64,000 nucleotides of DNA from Galdieria partita (taxonomy: Eukaryota > Rhodophyta > Bangiophyceae > Galdieriales > Galdieriaceae). The notes below the pieces were generated by a model, which saw only the letters and a list, made by a program, of their open reading frames with translations, had not been told where the DNA came from and searched no databases. Location: contig BQMJ01000009.1 of NCBI GenBank assembly GCA_025991245.1, positions 1 through 64,000 on the forward strand, given 5' to 3'. Below are positions 56,066 to 64,000 of the stretch, piece after piece. The number at the start of each line of letters is the position of its first letter. The first letter of the stretch is position 1. Position numbers and translations under genes: made by a program.

Positions 56066-57481
56066 ATGCTAGAGTGGTTGATATTGTCATATTTATCAAG
56101 TATGTTTTGGTTATACTTGATGCCTCAAACTAGAGAAGGTGCTGTATTGGGTGTTGGTACCAGAAAATTTATTGTATGGATTGCTTTGTTTCCTTCTTCT
56201 TTGGTATTCAGTTTGGAATATAATCCAAAGATATGTCGTTGGTTGGGATATGTTAAAACTTCAAATATTTATTTCTCTTGTTACTCTTTTAGTATTTACT
56301 ATTTACTTTGTTCCATTCTATTGTTTCTGTTGTTTTGTTTGTTTATAGGGTTGCGAGTTTTATTTCCAACCAGTCGTTATTTGAAATATCAGCAAATGGC
56401 AAAGGAAGCAACCCAGTCAATATCAACTATCTCTAGTAAACCTCATATTCGGTTGATGAGTTATAATGCCTTTTGTAGACCGCCAGGTATTGCAGGAGAT
56501 AGTGGTGAGGATTTCAAGGATGAGAGACTTTTGTTGTTGCTCAAGAGAATTGGATATCTGGATATTATTTGTTTTCAAGAGTTGTTTGATGCCTTTTGCA
56601 ATCGACGCAAAGCTTTTGTTGAAGCATGCAAACTTTTGGGTTTTCAATATGAGTGTTTTTTACCTCGTAATTGTTTGAGAATACCTCCACGTATTATTGA
56701 TGGAGGAGTGACTATTATGAGCAAATTTCCAATTGTCTATACAAACTATATCAATTATCGACATTGTGTTTATTCAACAGTAGATAGTTTTGTAGGAAAG
56801 GGATGTCTCTATGCTCGAATTTCTTTGACTGGAACATTTCCTAGCCAAACGAGTAATGAAAGCCATAATAGGACTTGTAAAGAAGAAGAGTCGATAGTAA
56901 GGAGAGCTCAATATCTTCATGTCTTTTCATCACATATGCAAGCGGGAGATCGTATTGGATATCCACACGAGTCTTATCATGCGAGAATACGGATTGGTCA
57001 GTTGGAAGAGATGAGAGACTTTATTCATTGGAATATTGTGGATGATGATGGACCGGTAGTTATTACTGGAGATTGGAATATCAATGCAAGAACTTCAATG
57101 GAAAATGATTCGGATAGTTTTTGGTATCAAGACTTGATGGAAAGATTGCAGGATTCTCCTTCTTCATTATCTTTATTACAACAAAGACGTGCACAATACT
57201 TTCAAGATAATAAGATATATAATCTTTGTTTGAAAGATTTGTTGAGTCTTTGTCATCATGGAAGACATCCTATTACAGATGGTACGAAATGTATTGATTA
57301 TGTGTTGTTCGATCCCAGAAAGGGAACTCTTAATGCGGCTATCGAGGGTACTTTAAAAACGTTCATTGAACCATTTCGGATAACACAAGAAGAGAAGGAA
57401 ATGTATTCTTTTCAATTGCCGAATACGTTGTCTGATCATTATGGAGTTGTAGCAACATTTGTGAGAATGAATAGGGAGTAA
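56066..57481 (+). CDS. Neutral-sphingomyelinase-like phosphodiesterase
   Basis: A single exon of 471 residues, starting 40 bp after the SAM50 stop on the same strand. Several hydrophobic segments lie before residue 105. The catalytic EEP (DNase I-like) fold follows: RLMSYNAFCRPPGI, IICFQELFD (metal-binding Glu), GVTIMSKFPI, SSHMQAGD, VITGDWNINAR and IDYVLFD, with SDHYGVVATF (catalytic Asp-His) at the end. The order and membrane-anchored N-terminus resemble nSMase2 and ISC1-type enzymes that cleave sphingomyelin or inositol-phosphoceramide. The substrate is inferred, since related EEP enzymes act on phosphoinositides. Confidence 0.8.
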   Translation: MLEWLILSYLSSMFWLYLMPQTREGAVLGVGTRKFIVWIALFPSSLVFSLEYNPKICRWLGYVKTSNIYFSCYSFSIYYLLCSILLFLLFCLFIGLRVLFPTSRYLKYQQMAKEATQSISTISSKPHIRLMSYNAFCRPPGIAGDSGEDFKDERLLLLLKRIGYLDIICFQELFDAFCNRRKAFVEACKLLGFQYECFLPRNCLRIPPRIIDGGVTIMSKFPIVYTNYINYRHCVYSTVDSFVGKGCLYARISLTGTFPSQTSNESHNRTCKEEESIVRRAQYLHVFSSHMQAGDRIGYPHESYHARIRIGQLEEMRDFIHWNIVDDDGPVVITGDWNINARTSMENDSDSFWYQDLMERLQDSPSSLSLLQQRRAQYFQDNKIYNLCLKDLLSLCHHGRHPITDGTKCIDYVLFDPRKGTLNAAIEGTLKTFIEPFRITQEEKEMYSFQLPNTLSDHYGVVATFVRMNRE

Positions 57482-57619
57482 TTGTAGAATACTTTGGACA
57501 GTTTGAAGTTGAGATATATAAGAATAGAGAGAATATTGAATGATTATTCCAAAAGCATTCATTTTATATCTATCTTTATATTGATATACTTGCAGAGACT
57601 TTAAAATCAGAGTGGATGA

Positions 57620-58519
57620 ATGGCAAAGTTTGGGTGGTCCTCTTTGTGGAAACTGATATCTTGGCTTTCTAGTTATATGTCTTCGTTGTTGGATAAAAAT
57701 GGGTAAGTAGAAAGTTGTTATAAGAAAAGTTTGTTAGATAAGAATCACATAGTGTTTCTATTATATTTGCTGCAGTTGCTGCTGTGGCTTTGCTTGTTTC
57801 TCTTCGTAATAGAAAGCGTCGAAATATTGAAACAACAACCTCTTCAAGTAGAGCAGTCAATGCAACAGAATCTTCCTGTCTCCCACACACAGGAAATAAG
57901 TCTTCAAGTGGAGTTCCTACTGGTCCATTCTCAACTAGGACCACAAGTAAGGAAGACAAGTTGTACGCTTCAACCATTATTGTGAATAGTTTGTATAGGC
58001 TCTTGGAAACTAAAGAATGTTTTTGTTGGTGTATCGAGAATAACTTTAGGAACGGACCTAGAAAAGAGTTGTTTGTTTCGACGAGTTTCCAATTCTGTAG
58101 GTGAACAAGTGCAGTTGGATCCTGACAATGTGCAAGGATTTTTGCAACTTATATCCCTATTTGAAGTTTTTTTGATCATAAGAGTAAACAGTGATGAGGA
58201 AGAAATCAGTTGTAGAAAAGCACTTGAAGTGACAGGAACCTTTCAATCTGGCTTGCATCCAGCAAAAGTATTATTTTGTGAAACTTTACAAGGAACTACA
58301 GCCATTGTGAGGTATATAGTTTACTTTGTATTTTACTTTGAGATTGCTGACTTGGATAGACAATTGGAACCTCATATGCACATAGACAGCAATCCTTCTG
58401 TTATTGTTGACTTGGAGCGTTTTATTCAGCGTCTTGTATATATTGGCTCTGGTGGCTTTTCTTCTAAAACGAACAAACCCATTGTCATATTGGAACAACT
58501 TGCAGATATTTTCCAGTAG
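57620..58519 (+). CDS. PEX22: Peroxin-22, anchor of PEX4
   Basis: Exons 57,620-57,702, 57,753-57,946, 57,999-58,311 and 58,360-58,519 give 249 residues (introns 50, 52, 52 and 48 bp counting only the three between exons: 50, 52, 48). One membrane segment (GVSIIFAAVAAVALLVSL, rebuilt across intron 1) is followed by a basic RNRKRR stretch and a Ser/Thr linker. The C-terminal domain matches plant PEX22: VTGTFQSGLHPAKVLFCET, then IVRQLEPHMHIDSNP (rebuilt across intron 3) and LERFIQRLVYIG. PEX22 anchors the E2 enzyme PEX4 at the peroxisome for PEX5 recycling. The family diverges fast, so most of the evidence lies in the C-terminal half. Confidence 0.8.
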
Positions 58520-58750
58520 AAGACAATATTTTCTATTATCAACAAGTCAAGCTGATTGTCTTTTCAAGCACACTTTTTTAGAATTATGCCTTTGTGAGAA
58601 GATATCTGTAGCTGCTGTGGAAATATTACTTATGAGAGAGCATAGACTACATAACAGTTATTGTTAAGTTTCATATAAGAGTGTAACCATTTTTGCAAAG
58701 TTGTGACTTTCGAGAGTATGCAACATGTCTATTCTACAAAGGAACACACT

Positions 58751-58994
58751 TTACTTTTGTGCTCTTCTCGAATATTCTATCAAACGTTCATCTCTGCTAT
58801 CCATACATCGATCCCAATCGTCTGTGCCAACACGTTTATTCTAACAGCAACTTGAGTTATTGTACTCTGGCAAAGTCTTTACAACTTACTCTTCCATAAT
58901 GAAAGGCACGATGTACCACACCCTCTAGGTACCCAATCGACGCTATAGAAAGACATATAATGCCCATAGGAATAAGGCTTTCAACCCAAGCCAT
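58751..58994 (-). CDS. NDUFA1: Complex I subunit NDUFA1 (MWFE)
   Basis: Exons 58,994-58,890 and 58,840-58,751 (49-bp intron, phase 0) give 64 residues, close to plant MWFE (about 65). A single N-terminal membrane helix (VESLIPMGIICLSIASIGYL) is followed by VHRAFHYGRNKR, matching the IHKAYHGR region. DDWDRCMDSRDERL then matches the EWDVAMERRD end. It is a supernumerary subunit of the membrane arm of mitochondrial NADH dehydrogenase. The second exon is too short to stand out by itself and was found by splicing. The start codon lies 35 bp from the NAA35 start on the other strand. Confidence 0.87.
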
Positions 58995-59029
58995 TACTCT
59001 TCCCACAAACAACAATTCGCTTTCACCCA
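58995..59029. promoter_or_regulatory. 35-bp gap between divergent start codons
   Basis: NDUFA1 (minus) and NAA35 (plus) have ATGs separated by 35 bp. At least one promoter must extend into the other gene's transcribed region, unless one of the true starts lies further inside. Confidence 0.5.
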
Positions 59030-61143
59030 ATGAAAGAAACAAACTCTACTTGCGTTGAGTCGATTTCTAACCAGTCAACTGTGCTAAAAGATGTAACTGA
59101 AATGTTTGTAAAAGCTGCCAAACAACTGAAAATAGGTGAAATGATACATTCCAACGATTTCTCTTTACAGAAAACCCTTACTGCTGTTCTCGTGGGTGAC
59201 CCTTTCTTTGATAAACCACTAGCTTCAAGAGTAAAAGAGACTTGTGAAGAAAGCCAAAACTGGATACCTTGTGAGAAACTTGATGACAATCAATTAGTTT
59301 CTTTGATGTATCAGTTCATTGCTTATTTTACAAGTTGGCTGGATGGACAGAGTTTTTTTCAAACTGTATACTCGTGCATATATCTCCGACAGTTGAACTC
59401 CTTGAATAACTTGAAATTGAAGAACTTTCTGTTAATGGCAGTCAAAGCTTGTCAATCTGTTGACCAATGTATTATAGATGCACAAGTTGTAGAAGAAGAA
59501 GACTTTGTGTTGAGTCGACCACTTTTGGATTCTATCGTTTGGAGTGATATGGAAGCAGATTATTTACTGGCACAACAGTACATAGAGTCTTCTTGGAAGG
59601 AACCTAGTGGATGGAATAAGCCTTTACAGCTATTTTATCATCTTTGCAAATTTTTAGAAGATTCCAACTTGACTCACTCTTTAGAACAGTCTATGCAAGA
59701 CATTATTGCAGCAAAGAAAACACTTAAAGATATTTCAGTGAATGCATCGAACGTCGACTCTATGGACATTGTCGTTGGTTTTGATGTTTGTCTTCAAATC
59801 TCTTATAATGAAATTCCTCGAAATACAACTCCTTATACATTCACAGAGGCTTTACAGAAACTTGAATATTTATTGACAGAATTGGAAGAATTGATTGATT
59901 TTATACAAAAATATGCCATACAAATGGAGACTTGGGATCATCTCTTTCCATTGTTGTGTAATATTTTCCATTTTAATCGTTCCAGACGTCATATTATTAC
60001 TCGTTCTCTACTTTATAGTCGTTGTAGCAATATGAGAAAATCTTGGAGTATTGTTACTTGGTTAAAGAATATGGGATGGAAAGTGTGGCAATCTCATATC
60101 AAAGATTGGAGTTTAGATTCGATATCTAAAGTGAATTATATTATTCATCGATTAGATTATGTTATTCAAGATATATTTCATATATTATGTCTCAATCGAG
60201 GAAAACAACGTAGAAAATTGCTCAATTTATTGAGTCATATCGAACAATTATATGCGCAATCGATAGGAAGGAAGGAAAGCACCCCATCCTTATCAGAAGA
60301 AGTAGACAATTCCTTATCTTTGTTTATAGAAGAATTGGGTTATCTGATTTCCATTCAACATCTCTTATTAGGGTTTGATTGTGATTTGTATGATTCGAGT
60401 GAATATTCAGCAGTTTACTTTGTACTTGGTAGTCTTTATGAATGTTGGTCAGGCATTATGATGCATTCTTCTTCTTCATTATGTTGGAAAAGTGAACAAC
60501 AAAGACAACTATGGGAGAATTGGATTATATTGTGCAGCAAACTATATCGTACTAGTTGTCTCTTATGGGAATGGGAACAACAACGGAAACATTTGTTATG
60601 GAGCAAGTTGAGTTCATCACAAGATGAAGGAGATCCTCTATTTATTCATCCTTTAGCTTATGAAATACGATTCTCAGCATTGGCAACTTGTAGCTTTATC
60701 CACAAGATACAGTATTCAGTATTTTATGATGAGATAGTTGAATCTGTTGCTCACAGTTGTTCAGTTCCTACAGTACAGAATACTCTGAAATACTGGTTGG
60801 AGCCATTACAAAGTTCCTTTGAGTCGATTAAGAAGACTTTGGAATATTTGCTTAAAAGAGAGTCATTTTATTTTATGATTACTAACAAAGTAAGTACATT
60901 CCCTAATACTCTTTTCTAGTTGTAAAGTATTGTAGGAGTTATTGCGTTGGAGTATTCATCACTTGGTGCAATTGAGTAAAGCTAAATTACTTTGCAATGA
61001 TAAAGAGGTTAGTTGATTTTGGGTGATAAGAAATGGAATCGTAAGAAATGGAATAGGATGCTTGTTGGTTCATGGAGTTGTGGAAGATTGTAATGATTCC
61101 TATACAAAGAGAACAGTATTTACCTCAATTGGAGAAAATTTGA
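59030..61143 (+). CDS. NAA35: NatC auxiliary subunit NAA35/Mak10
   Basis: Exons 59,030-60,889, 60,936-61,007 and 61,057-61,143 give 672 residues (introns 46 and 49 bp). The N-terminal Mak10 hallmark is DVTEMFVKAAKQLKIGEMIH followed by FSLQKTLTAVLVGDPFFD (family: SLxEAMSAxxxxDPKMD). Then come WLDGQSFFQTVYSCIYL, VVEEEDFVLSR and many helices. It scaffolds NatC with NAA30 and NAA38 for N-terminal acetylation of Met-Leu/Ile/Phe proteins. The SAIEMMDPKMD core is relaxed here. The last two exons are placed by splice signals and reading frame. Confidence 0.84.
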
Positions 61144-61171
61144 AAAGTTTTACTTATTTGAAAACGAGTCT

Positions 61172-62311
61172 TTATTTAGGATCGACCTTATTCTTGAGAG
61201 GCTTTTGATAATAAAAATTGGATAAATTGTCGATTGTGATATTGTAAATATTCCTCAAAGCCACATCTGTAAGAAATGCTTGATGACCCGTTACTAACAC
61301 ATTTGGCAAGGCTTGAAGTTTGGCTAATAATGGATCATGAACAATGGCACCCGAACGATCCTATTCAAGTTCCATATATGGATTGGAAAAGATTCCTAAA
61401 ACATACTTACTTCAAAGAATAAATCTCCTTCTCCTTCATAAACATCCATTGCCAAAGCACCAATATGTCCTGAATATAAAGCATCCAATACCGCTTGAGT
61501 ATCCAATAGGGCTCCTCGACTTGTATTGATAAGATAAGCTCCAGACTTCATTTTGGCAATGGTCTCACCACGAATAAGATGCTTTGTAGTCTCGTTCAGT
61601 GGACAATGTAAACTTACAACATCCGACTTTGACAATAAATCATCCAATGAAAGATACTGACCGCCCAATTCAATAAATTCTTGGTTATGATATACATCAA
61701 AGCCAAGCAACTCTAAACCCAAACCTTTCAAAACTTTGGCTGTTGCAATGCCAATCTTGCCAGTGCCCACTATACCAGCTTTCTTTCCTCGAACTTCAAT
61801 TCCAACCAATCCTTGCAAATCAAAGTTGTTCTCTCGAACTCTGTTATATGCCTTGTGAATCTTTCTGGCCAAGGTAAGTAACTGAGCAGCAACAAACTCT
61901 CCAACAGCATTGGGAGAATAGGCAGGCACTCGAGCTACAGTAATACCCAATTCTGAAGCTGCTTTCAGATCTACATTATTAAAGCCTGCACAACGCAAAG
62001 CTATCAGTTGAATCCCATTGTCATGTAGAACTTTGAGTACTTCTCTATTCACCTAATCAGGAAGCAATTATAAGAACAACAGCTTGTTCAAGCACATCGC
62101 TACTTACAGTATCATTCACAAAAACACAAACAGCTTCTGCATCTTTGGCCAGTTCTGCAGTACTTGGAGATAATCTTGAAGATAGAAAGCGAAAAGCAAT
62201 AGGAGCAGCGTCTTGAAAACTTCCAAGAGCTTCGGTTAAACCAGTTTGGTCATAATTTTTGGTACTTATTAGGTATTTATTTGCACTTTCATCTCTTATT
62301 TCGATATACAT
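61172..62311 (-). CDS. ldhA: NAD-dependent D-lactate dehydrogenase
   Basis: Exons 62,311-62,108, 62,052-61,411 and 61,360-61,172 give 344 residues (introns 55 and 50 bp). Nucleotide binding: GIVGTGKIGIATAKVLKGLG, then FDVYHN. Substrate and catalysis: LRCAGFNNVDL (Arg), VVSLHCPLNETTKHLI, LINTSRGALLD, and a late GHQAFLT with the catalytic His. The pattern and length match fermentative LdhA of bacteria more than hydroxypyruvate reductases. It interconverts pyruvate and D-lactate in the cytosol. No transit peptide is seen. The end lies 28 bp from the NAA35 stop. A bacterial origin is likely but was not tested. Confidence 0.9.
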
Positions 62312-62451
62312 ACCTGAATACTACAACTCGAAATAAAGACTTTGACATACTTCAAATATATCTCAAAACAAATCGATACAAATTCGATGCACAAATCGAT
62401 TGATTTCAGCAATCAACCGAAATTTTCTTTATTCTTCATCTGAAAGCGAAG

Positions 62452-63494
62452 CTACGAAGCAATCTTATTCGAAGGTAATTCGATATCTTGTCGAGGTTCA
62501 TAACAACCTGTGCCTCCTAAACCACAGTAGCCATTGGGGTTCTTGGCTAAATACTGTTGATGCTGAGAAAGTATGAGAATATTGCAACAGTTGGCTATTT
62601 ATCAACTTACATAGTCTTCTGCAAAGTAAAATACTGAAGCAGGTATTATTTCCGTAACAATCTTTCCGTAACCTTTCTTTGCAAGTATTTCCTACAGAAA
62701 ATTTTCATCCAGAATTATTTATATTTCTCAAAAAAACTCACTTGAAAGTGTCTTTTCGTCTCTTCTGCCAATCTCTTCTGCTGATCATTATAATAGAAAA
62801 TAACAGAGCGATATTGGGTTCCTATATCGTTGCCTTGTCTATTCAATTGTGTTGGATCATGATTCGCCCAAAAGACGTCCAATAATTGTTCATAAGAAGT
62901 ATTCTTAGGGTCATATACTACTCGAACAACTTCTGCATGCCCAGTACGATCTGTACAAACGTCTTCATAAGTAGGGTTCTTAGTCTTTCCTCCTCTGCCG
63001 AATAATCAGTGAAAAATAAAAAAATATCCTCACTAAACTTACGCATATCCAACAGCTGTAGAATAAACTCCTTTTGTTTGCCAAAATTTACGCTCAGCAC
63101 CCCAAAAGCAACCAAGTCCAAACAACGCATATTGATATCCCATTTCTTCAAAGTTTGCTGAAAGTGGAGTTCCCAGAACATAATGCTTTTCAGACTAACC
63201 AAGAATGTGAACATGGCTTTCAACAACTTGTCAACAACAACTCACAGGAATAATAGCTTCCTCTCTATCACGAGGCTCATATCCTCCTCGTTTTCCAATC
63301 TTTTCGAATACTTGGTCAAATAAACCCATTCTTGTTCTTGTTTGTTGCTTTAAAAGTATTGAATGCGACAATGGACGACGAAAGTAGTTATATTTTGAAT
63401 AGTTGCTGTGTTTCCAACAACTATGACTCTTTCCAAAAGACAAACCCTTGGACACTAAAAATGAGCCAACAAAAGTGCAACGTGGGGAATTCAT
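62452..63494 (-). CDS. msrA: Peptide methionine sulfoxide reductase MsrA
   Basis: Exons 63,494-63,246, 63,194-63,043, 62,994-62,742, 62,691-62,611 and 62,562-62,452 give 281 residues (introns 48-51 bp). The first 55 residues are basic and Ser-rich without acids (a likely plastid transit peptide) before [16 protein letters not shown]. The domain has [13 protein letters not shown] with the catalytic Cys, [19 protein letters not shown] (rebuilt across intron 2), TGHAEVV and [20 protein letters not shown]-terminal cysteines lie in [12 protein letters not shown] and can resolve the disulfide. It repairs Met-S-sulfoxide. A shorter start at MGLFDQ is possible. Confidence 0.9.
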
Positions 63495-63520
63495 CCAATG
63501 ATGAAAAGCTAAAATTCTTT

Positions 63521-64000
63521 TTAAGATTGTTTTGGAATCATTCCACTTTTGCGAGCATATTCAAATAAACCACCGGCATCTACAACTGGAAGAACATCAC
63601 CTAAAGGTTCCAATTCAAACTCTTTCTTAGAAGACAAGTTTCGAATAACATTTCGACCAAAATCAATCTCAGCTTCTTCTCCCTAAATAATAATAATAAT
63701 AATAATAACATATAGTAAGTCAATATGTAGAATGCTTATGCCATCGGTAGCTGGCGATACTTACCGTACGAAAATGATTCACCAAATATTCCTTAGACTC
63801 CCAAGGATAAAGTTCTCCAGTAGCCGAACAATTACGGAAGAATATTCTGGCATAAGACTTGGCAACTACAGCTACTGCTCCTGCAGCTCCCAAAGCTATA
63901 GGGGCATGTTCTCTTGAAGAACCACAACCAAAGTTATTACCCGCAACGATGATAGTATAAGTAGTGTGTAGTTGATCCTTTTCAACAAAGCGTATAGGAT
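63521..64000 (-). CDS. leuD: 3-isopropylmalate dehydratase small subunit, partial
   Basis: The last exon (63,682-63,521) and part of the exon before it (from the window edge to 63,765) are visible; the N-terminus lies beyond base 64,000. The intron is 82 bp and holds an ATA microsatellite. Conserved pieces are [35 protein letters not shown] and [11 protein letters not shown], and the C-terminus is [12 protein letters not shown]. It is the small subunit of IPM isomerase in leucine synthesis, plastid-located in algae and plants. The gene ends 26 bp before the MsrA start on the same strand. Confidence 0.9.
63684..63712. repeat. ATA microsatellite in leuD intron
   Basis: About eight ATA/AAT trinucleotides (63,684-63,709) sit next to the 3-prime splice site of the leuD intron. 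On the coding strand they form the T-rich tract before the acceptor, and they explain why this intron is longer (82 bp) than the rest. Confidence 0.85.

Noticed and set aside
59030-60919. Gamma-tubulin complex protein call for the gene at 59 kb
   Set aside because: The N-terminal DVTEMF...FSLQKTLTAV and EEEDF patterns fit NAA35/Mak10 better than GCP proteins.
1-64000. CRISPR arrays, rRNA, tRNA, intact transposons or retroelements
   Set aside because: None were recognised by eye. The subtelomeric repeats lack regular short spacers, terminal inverted repeats or polymerase motifs. A tRNAscan and RepeatMasker run would be decisive.

Overview
The window is the left end of a chromosome from a small, compact, AT-rich eukaryotic nuclear genome. 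It opens with about 460 bp of telomere, read here as the C-rich strand. The genes carry many tiny GT-AG introns (mostly 45-56 bp), intergenic gaps are often under 100 bp, and the gene set includes a plastid-type RecA, plastid-style IPM dehydratase, a nuclear CcmA and secreted wall-type proteins. Together this points to a unicellular red alga of the Galdieria (Cyanidiophyceae) type. That assignment is inferred from gene content and architecture, not from a database match.

Layout: 1-460 telomere. 461 to about 8,200 is a decaying array of subtelomeric repeats, strongly T-rich on the + strand. 8,200-18,730 is gene-free subtelomere with a second, A-richer repeat family (about 12.3-17 kb) that contains a copied block of the first family. 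18.7-29.1 kb is a sparse subtelomeric gene zone: a large P-loop NTPase with a C-terminal SAM domain, a GT32-like glycosyltransferase lacking its DxD aspartates, a decayed multi-exon gene, and a bacterial-looking O-methyltransferase. From 29.8 kb to the end the DNA is dense with housekeeping genes.

The core region holds, in order: GNA1 acetyltransferase, a SLC35E3-like transporter, RecA, a GT61-like enzyme, a HAT/RRM splicing factor, a Cys-cluster protein, Par14 (PIN4), GRASP, TFIIH p62 (TFB1), a secreted RGGY/Cys protein, a fasciclin protein, importin-beta, a second RGGY/Cys protein, a ParA-like ATPase, CcmA, the NEDD8 E1 subunit NAE1, SAM50, a neutral-sphingomyelinase-like enzyme, PEX22, NDUFA1, the NatC subunit NAA35, D-lactate dehydrogenase, MsrA and the small subunit of isopropylmalate dehydratase (cut by the window end). 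Exon boundaries were worked out by hand from splice sites, reading frame and family conservation.

The most interesting discovery candidate is a pair of secreted cysteine-rich proteins (43,316-43,892 and 49,338-49,827). They are built from repeated RGGY...CC-C modules, and every intron falls at phase 1 inside the same cysteine codon, giving a symmetric 1-1 middle exon. Other points of note are the coding overlap between PIN4 and GRASP on opposite strands, divergent gene pairs only 35-75 bp apart, a nuclear ParA-family ATPase, and the mixed 10/11-bp telomere repeat.
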